A stretch of 34,621 nucleotides of DNA from positions 1-34,621 of the forward strand of contig CATLAL010000025.1 in assembly GCA_949878425.1 (NCBI GenBank), in the 5' to 3' direction. The translations under genes and the position numbers were made by a program. The notes below the pieces were generated by a model that searched no databases, was not told the origin of the DNA, and saw nothing but the letters and a program-made list of their open reading frames with translations. Of this stretch, positions 14,546 through 22,892 are shown one piece after another; within the stretch, counting starts at the first letter, position 1, and every line of letters begins with the position of its first letter. This stretch comes from an uncultured Oscillospiraceae bacterium. GTDB taxonomy: Bacteria; Bacillota; Clostridia; Oscillospirales; Oscillospiraceae.

Positions 14546-15673
14546 ATGCACTATCTGGATTACGCCGCCACCACGCCGGTCCCGCCGGAGGCAGCGGAGG
14601 TCATGGTCCGGGTCCTCACCCGGGACTACGGCAACCCCTCCGCCCAGTACGGCCTGGGCCGGGAGGCCCACTCCCTGGTGGAGCGGAGCAGGGCGGTTTT
14701 GGGACAGGCCCTGGGCTGTAGGCCGGAGGCCCTCTACTTCACCTCCTGCGGCACCGAGGGGGACAACTGGGCTATCCGCGCCGCCCTCCACCAGAACCGC
14801 CGGGTGGGCCGGCACATCGTCACCACCGCCGTGGAGCACAGCGCGGTGCTCCAGTGCGTCAAACGCCTGGAGCAGGAGGGGTATACAGTCACCTACGTAA
14901 AGCCGGACGCCGCGGGCCGCATCGCCGCGGACCGGGTGGCCGCGGCAGTCCGGGAGGACACGGCCCTGGTCAGCGTCATGCTGGTGAACAACGAGACCGG
15001 CGTCCGCTTCCCGGTGGAGGAGATCGCCCAGCTGCTCCAGGGCCGCGCCGCCCTGCTCCACACCGACGCGGTCCAGGGGTTTTTGAAGGCCCCCTTCACC
15101 GCCAAATCCCTGGGCGCGGACTTCATCACCCTCTCCGCCCACAAGGTGGGGGGGCCCAAGGGGGTGGGGGCCCTCTACGCGGGCGGCAGGGCCAAGCCCC
15201 CCCTGCCCCTCCTCTACGGCGGCGGCCAGGAGGCGGGCGCCCGCCCCGGCACCGAGGCCACGGCCCAGATCGCCGGCTTTGCGGCGGCGGTGCGGCTGCG
15301 CCTGGAGCGGCGGGAGGAGACCTCCCGCCATCTGGCGGACTGTAAGGCCTACGCCCTGGAGCGGCTGGGGACCATCCCGGACCTGGTGTTCGTGGGGGAG
15401 AGCGACGCCCCCCACATCCTCTCCGTCTCCCTGCCCGGCTACCCCAGCCAGAACATTGTCAGCGACCTGGACGCCAGGGGCGTCTGCGTCTCCGCCGGCT
15501 CCGCCTGCCACCGGGGGAGGGCCAGCCACGTGCTCACCGCCATGGGCCTGGAGCGGAAAACCGCCGCCGGGACCATCCGCGTCAGCTTTGGCCCGGAGAC
15601 CACCCTCGAGGACATCGACGCGCTGGTCCAGGCCCTGCTGGACCACAAAAATACCCGCTTCCCCATGCTGTAG
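14546..15673 (+). CDS. Cysteine desulfurase, NifS/IscS type
   Basis: A 375-aa PLP-dependent class V aminotransferase-fold enzyme. It begins MHYLDYAATTPVPPEA, as is classic for NifS, and has TSCGTEGDN, EHSAVLQ, the Schiff-base lysine K200 in SAHKVGGPKGVG, and the persulfide Cys C321 in SAGSACHRG. It takes sulfur from cysteine, giving alanine and an enzyme persulfide for Fe-S clusters, thiolated tRNA or other sulfur products. No IscU or MnmA gene is next to it. The ORF extends upstream in frame, but the ATG at 14546, with GAGGAGGG, is the start. A MATE exporter follows 16 bases later. Confidence 0.92.
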   Translation: MHYLDYAATTPVPPEAAEVMVRVLTRDYGNPSAQYGLGREAHSLVERSRAVLGQALGCRPEALYFTSCGTEGDNWAIRAALHQNRRVGRHIVTTAVEHSAVLQCVKRLEQEGYTVTYVKPDAAGRIAADRVAAAVREDTALVSVMLVNNETGVRFPVEEIAQLLQGRAALLHTDAVQGFLKAPFTAKSLGADFITLSAHKVGGPKGVGALYAGGRAKPPLPLLYGGGQEAGARPGTEATAQIAGFAAAVRLRLERREETSRHLADCKAYALERLGTIPDLVFVGESDAPHILSVSLPGYPSQNIVSDLDARGVCVSAGSACHRGRASHVLTAMGLERKTAAGTIRVSFGPETTLEDIDALVQALLDHKNTRFPML

Positions 15674-15689
15674 AGAGGATCAAACCGCT

Positions 15690-17075
15690 ATGCTGAACCT
15701 ACTGCGCCGGGAACCCGGCTTCTACCGCAGGCTGTGGACGCTCTCCCTGCCCATGATCCTGCAAAATCTCATCACCACCTCCCTGGGCTTTGCGGACACC
15801 TTTATGGTGGGCCTGCTGGGCAACGCGGAGATGGCCGCCGTCACCGCCGCCAACGTGCCCATCTTCATCATTCAGGTGGTGATCTTCGGCTTTCAGAGCG
15901 GCATGGCCGTGCTGGTCAGCCAGTACTGGGGCCGGGGGGATACGGACAACATTAACCGCTGTATGGGGGTGGCCCTCTACGCGGTCACCGGCTTTTCCAC
16001 CCTTCTGGCCCTGCTTACCTTCTTTTTCCCCGTCCAGGTCCTCCGCCTCATCACGCCCAACGAGGACCTGGTCCGCCTGGGGACCTCCTATATCCAGATC
16101 GTGGGCTTTTCCTACATCTTCAACGGCGTCAGCAGCATCTACGCCGGCGTGCAGCGGAGCACGGAGCACCCCTCCTTCGGCATGGCCCTCTTCGCCCTGT
16201 CCATGTGCGTCAACACCTTTCTCAACTACGTGCTCATCTTCGGCAGGTTCGGCGCGGAGCCCATGGGGGTCACCGGCGCGGCGGCGGCCACGCTGGCCTC
16301 CCGGGTGGTGGAGTTCGCCGCGGCCGCGGCCTACGCCCTCTGGAACCGGCGCCTGCCCCTGCGCTGGAGCTGCATCCTCCGGCCGGGGCGGCGGATCCTG
16401 CGGGGGTTTCTGCGCTACTCCACCCCCGTGGTCTGCAACGAGGCCCTCTGGAGCACCGGCACCTCCATGCTCACTGTCATCATGGGCCACATGAAAAACA
16501 GCCAGGACATGCTGGCGGCCTACGCCCTCATCGGCAACATCGACAAGCTCTCCACCGTGGTCTGCTTCGGCCTGGCCGCCTCCGCCGCCGTCATCGTGGG
16601 CAAGGAGATCGGCGAGGGCCGCTCTCGCCAGCGGGTCTACGAGGTGAGCCGGACGCTTCTGGCGGCCTCCATGCTGGTGGGTGGGGTGGTGATGTGCCTG
16701 CTGCTGGCGCTGCTGCCCGCCTTCTTCCGGCCGGTGCTCTTCCCCCTGTTCCGGCTCAGCCCCGGCGCGGCCCAGGCGGCGACCTATCTGGCGGTGGTCT
16801 ACGCGGTGTTTATGCCCATGCGGGCCTTTGACATCACCAATATCACCGGCGTGCTCCGGGCCGGGGGCGACGCCAGAACCGCCTTTCTCATCGACGTGGC
16901 CCCCCTGTGGCTGGCCGCCATCCCCCTGATGGCCCTCACGGCCCTGGTGCTGGAGGCCCCCACCTGGCTGGTCTGCGTGGCCATGCAGGCGGAGAACCTC
17001 TGCAAATGCCCCCTGGGCGTCCTGCGCTTTCGCGGCAGGCGCTGGATCAACGACATCACCCGGGACTCCCTCTGA
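15690..17075 (+). CDS. MATE-family efflux transporter
   Basis: A 461-aa integral membrane protein with about 12 spans in two repeats. Family motifs are ALSLPMILQNLITTSLGFAD-like at the N-terminus, AAVTAANVP, GMAVLVSQYWGRGD, and in the second half GNIDKLSTVVCFGLAASAAVIVGKEIGEG. MATE proteins expel drugs or metabolites in exchange for Na+ or H+. It is the third gene of the HAD-desulfurase operon, and the linkage hints at a sulfur- or cysteine-related substrate, but this is inference. ATG at 15690; no clear terminator downstream. Confidence 0.9.
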   Translation: MLNLLRREPGFYRRLWTLSLPMILQNLITTSLGFADTFMVGLLGNAEMAAVTAANVPIFIIQVVIFGFQSGMAVLVSQYWGRGDTDNINRCMGVALYAVTGFSTLLALLTFFFPVQVLRLITPNEDLVRLGTSYIQIVGFSYIFNGVSSIYAGVQRSTEHPSFGMALFALSMCVNTFLNYVLIFGRFGAEPMGVTGAAAATLASRVVEFAAAAAYALWNRRLPLRWSCILRPGRRILRGFLRYSTPVVCNEALWSTGTSMLTVIMGHMKNSQDMLAAYALIGNIDKLSTVVCFGLAASAAVIVGKEIGEGRSRQRVYEVSRTLLAASMLVGGVVMCLLLALLPAFFRPVLFPLFRLSPGAAQAATYLAVVYAVFMPMRAFDITNITGVLRAGGDARTAFLIDVAPLWLAAIPLMALTALVLEAPTWLVCVAMQAENLCKCPLGVLRFRGRRWINDITRDSL

Positions 17076-17226
17076 CGCGCTTGCGTTCACATACCGTTTG
17101 GAGAATGTTTAAAATCTGTGCGAATATTCTTCATATTCTGGACATAATTTCACTGTATTCTACCATCATCAACGGAAAGCCAAGGGATTTCACAAAGCCG
17201 GCCCTTTCCAAGGAGGTCATTCTACC

Positions 17227-18573
17227 ATGTACGGCGAAAACAACGACAGAAGCAGCTTTGAATACCACTACAGCTATCAGCCCAACTACAGCGAGCCCAT
17301 CCCCACCTTAGAGCCCGTCCAGCCCAAGCAGCCCAGGAGGGGCAGGTGGAGGAAGCTCACAGCCGTTCTGCTGGCGGCGGCGCTGCTGGCCGGCTCCTTC
17401 GGGGCGGGCTGGTACTGCAAGGACCGGGACGGCGCCAGGGAGACCAGGCTGCTGGTCAGCGACCGGGAGACGGCCAAGGTGGAGACGGTCAACATCACCG
17501 GCGGCAAGCGCCTGACCTACCCGGAGATCTACAGCGCCAACGTGGACAGCTCCGTCAGCATCAACGTCATCTCCATCTCCAGCGGCTACAACTACTTCGG
17601 CCGCCAGGTGGAGACCGCCAGCTCCGGCAGCGGTTTTATCATCAGCGAGGACGGCTATATTGTCACCAACTACCACGTGGTCCGGGGCGGCAGCAGCATG
17701 GAGGTAACCCTCAACAACGGCGCCACCTACCCCGCCCAGCTGGTGGGCGGCGACGCGGACTACGACATCGCCGTCATCAAGGTGGACCCGGGCGAGGAGA
17801 AGCTCCAGCCGGTGGTTCTGGGCTCCAGCGCCAATTTGCAGGTAGGCGACGAGGTGGTGGCCATCGGCAACCCCCTGGGGGAGCTGACCTTCTCCATGAG
17901 CGAGGGCATCGTCTCCTGCCTCAACCGGGAGATCAGCGTGGACAACACCCCCTTTAACATGATCCAGATCACCGCCCCGGTCAACTCCGGCAACTCCGGC
18001 GGCCCCCTCTTCAACATCTACGGCGAGGTGGTGGGCATCGTCTCCGCCAAGTACGGCAGCGACAACAGCTATTCCAACACCGCCTCTGTGGAGGGCTTGG
18101 GCTTTGCCATTCCCATTGACGACGTGCTGAGCATGATCGAGGACATCATCGAGAATGGACAGATCACCACCAAGGCCTATATGGGCGTCGTCGTGGGCAA
18201 TGCGGCCTACTACTCCCAGAGCGGCATGACCAGCGGCGGCTACCTGACTGAGGTGGTGGAGAACGGCCCCGCCGCCAAGGCGGGACTCCAGGCCGGGGAT
18301 GTGGTCACCATGGTGGGCACCACCCCCATCGCCTCCGCCGACGACCTGACGGCGGCCCTGGGCTCCAAGAGCTACAAGGCCGGCGACACCGCCACCATCA
18401 CCTACGTCCGGGGCGGCCAGGTCTATACCACGGAGCTGACCTTCGGCAGCACCACGGAGATGCCTCAGCAGGAGAGCGCCCCGCAGCAGGATCCCGGCGC
18501 AGGGAGTCCGGACGCCTACAACGGCATGCAGGAGTTCTTTGAGGAGTTCTTCGGCAGCGGCTACGGCCAATAA
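17227..18573 (+). CDS. htrA: Membrane-anchored HtrA/DegP-type serine protease
   Basis: A 448-aa protein. A cytosolic Tyr/Pro-rich tail (1-40), one membrane span (44-62), then an extracytoplasmic trypsin-like domain with catalytic H150 (TNYHVV), D180 (DYDIAVIKV) and S257 (NSGNSGGPL), and one PDZ domain (~310-405, [18 protein letters not shown]...). A Gln/Pro/Phe-rich C-tail ends in GSGYGQ. The first histidine motif has Tyr where Ala is usual (TNAHV), which should not prevent catalysis. It degrades or refolds damaged proteins outside the membrane. The ribosome binding site is AAGGAGG. I see no clear CssR-type box; the promoter in 17076-17226 is not obvious. Confidence 0.93.
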   Translation: MYGENNDRSSFEYHYSYQPNYSEPIPTLEPVQPKQPRRGRWRKLTAVLLAAALLAGSFGAGWYCKDRDGARETRLLVSDRETAKVETVNITGGKRLTYPEIYSANVDSSVSINVISISSGYNYFGRQVETASSGSGFIISEDGYIVTNYHVVRGGSSMEVTLNNGATYPAQLVGGDADYDIAVIKVDPGEEKLQPVVLGSSANLQVGDEVVAIGNPLGELTFSMSEGIVSCLNREISVDNTPFNMIQITAPVNSGNSGGPLFNIYGEVVGIVSAKYGSDNSYSNTASVEGLGFAIPIDDVLSMIEDIIENGQITTKAYMGVVVGNAAYYSQSGMTSGGYLTEVVENGPAAKAGLQAGDVVTMVGTTPIASADDLTAALGSKSYKAGDTATITYVRGGQVYTTELTFGSTTEMPQQESAPQQDPGAGSPDAYNGMQEFFEEFFGSGYGQ

Positions 18574-18617
18574 TTACTTTGCTTTCTTCCTTTTCTCCCT
18601 TTCTCTCTTTTCTCTTA

Positions 18618-18660
18618 CCCAAGGCGGGTGCGGGGCCTCCGGCTCCGTACCCGCCTTGGG
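18618..18660 (+). terminator. Hairpin downstream of htrA
   Basis: CCCAAGGCGGGT (18618-18629) pairs with ACCCGCCTTGGG (18649-18660), with extra GC pairs inside. The T-tail is imperfect (GCTTCTTGATTCTTT). Confidence 0.65.
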
Positions 18661-18665
18661 GCTTC

Positions 18666-18694
18666 TTGATTCTTTCGGAAAAATCTGGTATACT
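18666..18694 (+). promoter_or_regulatory. Promoter of glgP
   Basis: -35 TTGATT (18666-18671), 17-bp spacer, -10 TATACT (18689-18694). Confidence 0.75.
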
Positions 18695-18715
18695 CCTCCA
18701 GTGGAGGGGTATACC
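18687..18715. promoter_or_regulatory. Candidate operator overlapping the glgP -10
   Basis: An inverted repeat with 13-bp arms (GGTATACTCCTCC against GGAGGGGTATACC, one mismatch) and a 3-base spacer covers the -10 and the start point. This placement suits a repressor. Confidence 0.55.
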
Positions 18716-18769
18716 CTCCCAAAACACCCAAATCAGGCGCGGCAGACGCCGGGAAAGGAGAAGCAGCCA

Positions 18770-21028
18770 ATGAAAGATTTCCAACAGGTTCTTTTTGACA
18801 GGTACGCCAAGACGTGCCGCCAGTGCACCGGCGAGGAGGTGTATCGGGCCCTGCTGGCGTACACCAAGGAGCGGCTGGCCGGCCGGGGCTATCAGGACGG
18901 CAAGCGGAAGCTCTACTACCTCTCCGCGGAATTCCTCACCGGGAAGCTCCTCTCCAACAACCTCATCAACCTGGGCATTTACGACCAGGTCTCCGCCTTC
19001 CTGGCGGAAAACGGGAAATCTCTCGCGGAACTCGAGGCCCTGGAGCCGGAGCCCTCCCTGGGCAACGGGGGCCTGGGCAGGCTGGCCGCCTGCTTTCTGG
19101 ACTCCATCGCCACGCTGGGCCTGCCCGGCGAGGGCATTGGCCTCAACTACCACCTGGGCCTCTTTCATCAGGCGTTCCAAAACCGCCTTCAGCGGGAGAC
19201 GCCGGACCCCTGGCTCACGGAGGAGGGCTGGCTCACCGCCTCGGACGTGTCCTACGAGGTGCCCTACCGGGGCTTTACCCTGCGCTCCGTCCTCTACGAC
19301 ATGGATATTTCCGGCTATGAGAACAAGTCCATCCGCCTCCACCTCTTTGACACCCAGATCGCGGACGAATCCATTGTGGGGGACGGCATCTCCTTTGACA
19401 AAAACGACCTGCTCCACAACCTGACCCTCTTCCTCTACCCGGACGACAGCGATGACGCGGGCAGAAGGCTGCGCGTCTACCAGCAGTACTTCCTGGTCAG
19501 CAGCGCTGCCCAGTATATTCTGGACCAGGCGGTTCAGCGGGGCAGCAAGCTCCACGACCTGGCGGACTACGCGGTCATCCAGATCAACGACACCCACCCC
19601 AGCATGGTGATCCCGGAGCTCATCCGCCTGCTGGGCCTGCGGGGGATCGGCTTTGAGGAGGCCAGCGCCATCGTCTCCCGGATGTGCGCCTACACCAACC
19701 ACACCATCCTGGCGGAGGCCCTGGAGAAGTGGCCCCTCAGCTACCTGGAGGAGGCGGTCCCCCAGCTGGTCCCCATTATCCGCAGGCTGGACGCCGGGAT
19801 CCGGAGCCGGTATCCGGAGGAGGAGTCCACCTGGATCATCGATGGGGACGGTCTGGTCCACATGGCCCATATGGACATCCACTGTGGCTTCTCCGTCAAC
19901 GGCGTGGCGGCCCTCCACACGGAGATCCTGAAAACCAGCGAGCTGAGAGACTTCTACCGGCTCTACCCGGAGAAATTCAGCAACAAGACCAACGGCATCA
20001 CCTTCCGCCGCTGGCTGCTCCACTGCAACCGCCCCCTCAGCAGCTGGATTACCTCCCGCATCGGCCAGGGCTTTAAGCGGGACGCCGGCGAGCTGGAGAA
20101 GCTGCTGGCCTTTCGGAACGACCCTGCGGCCCTGGAGGAGCTGCTGGAGATCAAGGCGGCGGCAAAGCGGGACTGCGCCGCCTTTGTGCTGGACAACACC
20201 GGCGTGGAGATCGACCCGGACAGCGTCTTTGACATCCAGATCAAGCGGCTCCACGAGTACAAGCGCCAGCAGCTCAACGCCCTCTATATTATCCGCAGGT
20301 ACCTGGAGATCAAGGCGGGGAAGCGGCCGGAGCGGCCCGTCACCTTCCTCTTCGGCGCAAAGGCCGCTCCCGCCTACGTGATTGCCAAGGACATCGTCCA
20401 CCTGCTGCTGTGCCTCCAGGAGCTCACCTGCGGCGACCCGGACGTGTCCCCCTATCTGCGGGTGGTCATGGTGGAAAACTACAACGTGACCGCGGCGGAG
20501 AAGCTGATTCCCGCCTGCGACATCTCCGAGCAGATCTCCCTGGCCTCCAAGGAGGCCAGCGGCACGGGCAACATGAAGCTCATGCTCAACGGCGCGGTCA
20601 CCCTGGGCACCATGGACGGGGCCAACGTGGAGATCCGGGAGCTGGTGGGGGAGGAAAACATCTATATCTTCGGTCAGTCCAGCCAGGCGGTGATCGACCG
20701 CTACGCGGCGGAGGACTACGATCCCCAGGAGATTCTAGAGGAGGACGGGGAGGTCCGCTCCTGCGTGGACTTTATCGTGGGGCCGGAGCTCCTGGCCCTG
20801 GGCTGCAAGGAAAATCTGACCCGGCTCCACCGGGAGCTGACGGGCAGGGACTATTTTATGACTCTCCCGGATTTCCAGGACTACGTCAAGACCAAGGACC
20901 GCGCCCTGGCCGGCTACGAGGACCGGACCGCCTGGGCCAAGAAGATGCTCACAAACATCGCCAAGGCGGGCTACTTCTCCTCAGACCGGACCATCCGCCA
21001 GTACAACGAGGACATCTGGCATCTCTGA
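18770..21028 (+). CDS. glgP: Glycogen/maltodextrin phosphorylase
   Basis: A 752-aa GT35 phosphorylase. It shows [78 protein letters not shown] and the PLP-binding [14 protein letters not shown], with K603 as the Schiff-base lysine. It releases glucose-1-phosphate from alpha-1,4-glucan ends. The N-terminal regulatory segment is short and lacks the phosphorylation tail of animal enzymes, normal for bacteria. The ATG at 18770 follows AAAGGAGAAG. It stands alone, with its own promoter, a possible operator and a terminator; no other glg gene is next to it, so control is probably separate from synthesis. Confidence 0.95.
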   Translation: MKDFQQVLFDRYAKTCRQCTGEEVYRALLAYTKERLAGRGYQDGKRKLYYLSAEFLTGKLLSNNLINLGIYDQVSAFLAENGKSLAELEALEPEPSLGNGGLGRLAACFLDSIATLGLPGEGIGLNYHLGLFHQAFQNRLQRETPDPWLTEEGWLTASDVSYEVPYRGFTLRSVLYDMDISGYENKSIRLHLFDTQIADESIVGDGISFDKNDLLHNLTLFLYPDDSDDAGRRLRVYQQYFLVSSAAQYILDQAVQRGSKLHDLADYAVIQINDTHPSMVIPELIRLLGLRGIGFEEASAIVSRMCAYTNHTILAEALEKWPLSYLEEAVPQLVPIIRRLDAGIRSRYPEEESTWIIDGDGLVHMAHMDIHCGFSVNGVAALHTEILKTSELRDFYRLYPEKFSNKTNGITFRRWLLHCNRPLSSWITSRIGQGFKRDAGELEKLLAFRNDPAALEELLEIKAAAKRDCAAFVLDNTGVEIDPDSVFDIQIKRLHEYKRQQLNALYIIRRYLEIKAGKRPERPVTFLFGAKAAPAYVIAKDIVHLLLCLQELTCGDPDVSPYLRVVMVENYNVTAAEKLIPACDISEQISLASKEASGTGNMKLMLNGAVTLGTMDGANVEIRELVGEENIYIFGQSSQAVIDRYAAEDYDPQEILEEDGEVRSCVDFIVGPELLALGCKENLTRLHRELTGRDYFMTLPDFQDYVKTKDRALAGYEDRTAWAKKMLTNIAKAGYFSSDRTIRQYNEDIWHL

Positions 21029-21039
21029 CAAAGGAGCGC

Positions 21040-21085
21040 AGGATTCCCGCCGCCGGAAAAATACTCCGGCGGCGGGAATCCTTTT
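21040..21085. terminator. Bidirectional terminator between convergent glgP and heptad-repeat protein genes
   Basis: An 18-bp near-perfect stem (21040-21057 with 21065-21082) with a 7-base loop, followed by TTTTG on the plus strand. It lies between the convergent gene ends at 21028 and 21108. Confidence 0.82.
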
Positions 21086-21107
21086 GTTGGGCGCGCCCGG
21101 CGGGGAA

Positions 21108-22892
21108 TCACTCCCCCACCGCGTCCGTGCGGTAGACGAACTTCACCTGGCCCTCCGTCCCCTGGCTGATGCCGGAGAAGGAGCGGTACTCGGCGTCCGC
21201 CGTGGCCCGGAGCCGTTCCAGGAGCTCCGCCAGCTCCCCGTCCAGGGCCTCTGCCAGCTTTCGGATGCCCTCCTCATTGAACTCCTCCAGTCCGCTGGAG
21301 AGGGCCAGGGCCCCGTCCCGCAGCTGGGCCACGCCCGCCGTCAACTCCGGCATGCTCCCCCGGAGGGTGAGAATCCCCTCGCAGAGCTGGCCGGCTCCGG
21401 CCTGGAGGCCGGCGGCGCCGGTCTCCAGCTCCGCCGCGCCGGCGCAGAGTCCCTGGGTTCCCTCCTCCAGCGTCTGAGCGCCGGCTTGCAGCTCCCGGGC
21501 CCCGCCGGCGGCCTCGTCCACCCCGGCGGTGTAGCCGCGCAGGCCCTGATAGAAGCCGCTGTAGCTGTCCAGGGAGGCCTTGAGGGCCCCTACAGGTGCC
21601 GCCGCCTCCGGCGGCAGGGCGGCCATGGCGCTCTCCAGCACCTGGGCGTAGTTCTCCGGCGTCAGGGCCGGGAGCTCCAGCCCGGCGGCGGAGAGCTGCT
21701 CCCCGGCGGAGGAGAGCAGGGTCTCAAAGACCTGGAGCGCACCGGCGTTCAGGGGGGCGCTGCTCTCCGAGAGGGCGTCCAGTCCCCCGGAGAGGGCCGC
21801 CGTCCCCTGCCGGAGCTGTCCCGCCCCGGCCTGGAGGCCCTCCGCCCCCTCCCGGAGGGACCCCGCGCCGCCGGAGAGGGCGGCGGTACCCTCCTGGAGG
21901 GCCTGTGCGCCGGCGGCCAGGCTGTCCACGCCAGAGGCCAGCTGGTTGGACCGCTCCAGGAGCGCTGCCAGCCCCTGGTGGAGCTGCGAGGAGCCCTCCA
22001 GCAGCTGGTCCATGGCCTCTGTCAGCCGGTCCACGGCCTCCCTCAGGCCGCCGGCATCCTCCAGCTCGCCGCCCTCCAGATCCCGGAAGAGGTCGCTGAT
22101 GGCCACGGTGAAGGTGGACCCCAGGGCGAAGCTCTCCACATCGGCAGTGATCTCCACATAGCTGGGCAGCTCCAGGTCATCGCTGTCCAGGTTCAGGCTC
22201 TCCTGGAGGCCCGGCAGGGCGCCGCCCACCACGATGATCCGGTCCCCGTCGCTGTAGAGCCTGCCGTTGGCGACCTCCACGTTCCGGAAAATACTGCTGT
22301 CCAGCAGCACCCCGGTGACCATGGCGAAGGGTACATAGATCTTCGTCTCCGTCCCGTTGATCTCCCGCGTCTCGTACTGGCGGTTCACGTAGTCAAAGCG
22401 GATGGACACCCGGCCGCTTTTCCCGGCCAGCTCTTCGGCGGAGATCTCCCTGCCGTCCAGGGTGTAGGTGACGGTCAGCTCCACCGGCAGCTCCTTCTCC
22501 AAGCCGCCCTGGTAGTACACGTCCTCCCCCCGGGCGTCCCAGACGAGGGCGCCTTCGCCGCCGCCGGTCCAGGTCTCCTCCCCCTTCACGTTCTCCACCC
22601 CGGTGAGCTCCGAGACGTCGCTGAGCCGGCTGCTGCCGCCGGGATTTTTCAGCCAGTCGCTGACGATGATTCGCTCCACGGAGCCGTCCGCCCGGGCCAG
22701 GACGTAGACCGTCTCGTCCTTCTCCGCCGCCTCCGCCGCGGGGGCCGGGAGCGCAGACGCGGCGGCCAGGGGCCGCGATAGGGGGGCCCTCTCCCGCCCT
22801 CCGGAGAGGGCGGCGGCGTGAAGCCCCGTGCCTCCCAGGGCCACAGCGGCGGCCAGGGACAGGGATACCGCTTTTATCACAGGCTTTTTCAT
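21108..22892 (-). CDS. Secreted heptad-repeat protein, partner of the MMPL exporter (YhgE/Pip-like repeats)
   Basis: A 594-aa protein. Residues 1-28 form a signal peptide. A beta-rich region (~60-290) is followed by long blocks of 7-residue repeats of the form L-x-x-G-x-x-x with many Ala/Gly (around 310-400 and 480-560, e.g. LQEGTAALSGGAGSLREG), as in YhgE/Pip-like and MmpL-associated proteins. No C-terminal membrane span is visible, unlike true YhgE. The ATG overlaps the MMPL stop (ATGA), so the two are translationally coupled; AGGAGGT precedes it. It probably forms a long helical tube or rod outside the membrane that works with the exporter. Confidence 0.78.
   Translation of the reverse strand: MKKPVIKAVSLSLAAAVALGGTGLHAAALSGGRERAPLSRPLAAASALPAPAAEAAEKDETVYVLARADGSVERIIVSDWLKNPGGSSRLSDVSELTGVENVKGEETWTGGGEGALVWDARGEDVYYQGGLEKELPVELTVTYTLDGREISAEELAGKSGRVSIRFDYVNRQYETREINGTETKIYVPFAMVTGVLLDSSIFRNVEVANGRLYSDGDRIIVVGGALPGLQESLNLDSDDLELPSYVEITADVESFALGSTFTVAISDLFRDLEGGELEDAGGLREAVDRLTEAMDQLLEGSSQLHQGLAALLERSNQLASGVDSLAAGAQALQEGTAALSGGAGSLREGAEGLQAGAGQLRQGTAALSGGLDALSESSAPLNAGALQVFETLLSSAGEQLSAAGLELPALTPENYAQVLESAMAALPPEAAAPVGALKASLDSYSGFYQGLRGYTAGVDEAAGGARELQAGAQTLEEGTQGLCAGAAELETGAAGLQAGAGQLCEGILTLRGSMPELTAGVAQLRDGALALSSGLEEFNEEGIRKLAEALDGELAELLERLRATADAEYRSFSGISQGTEGQVKFVYRTDAVGE

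Noticed and set aside
15699..17090. 463-aa minus-strand frame
   Set aside because: Antisense to the MATE exporter; His/Gly-rich with no motif.
18398..20401. 667-aa minus-strand frame
   Set aside because: Antisense to glgP; its start region has no ribosome binding site and the protein shows no domain.
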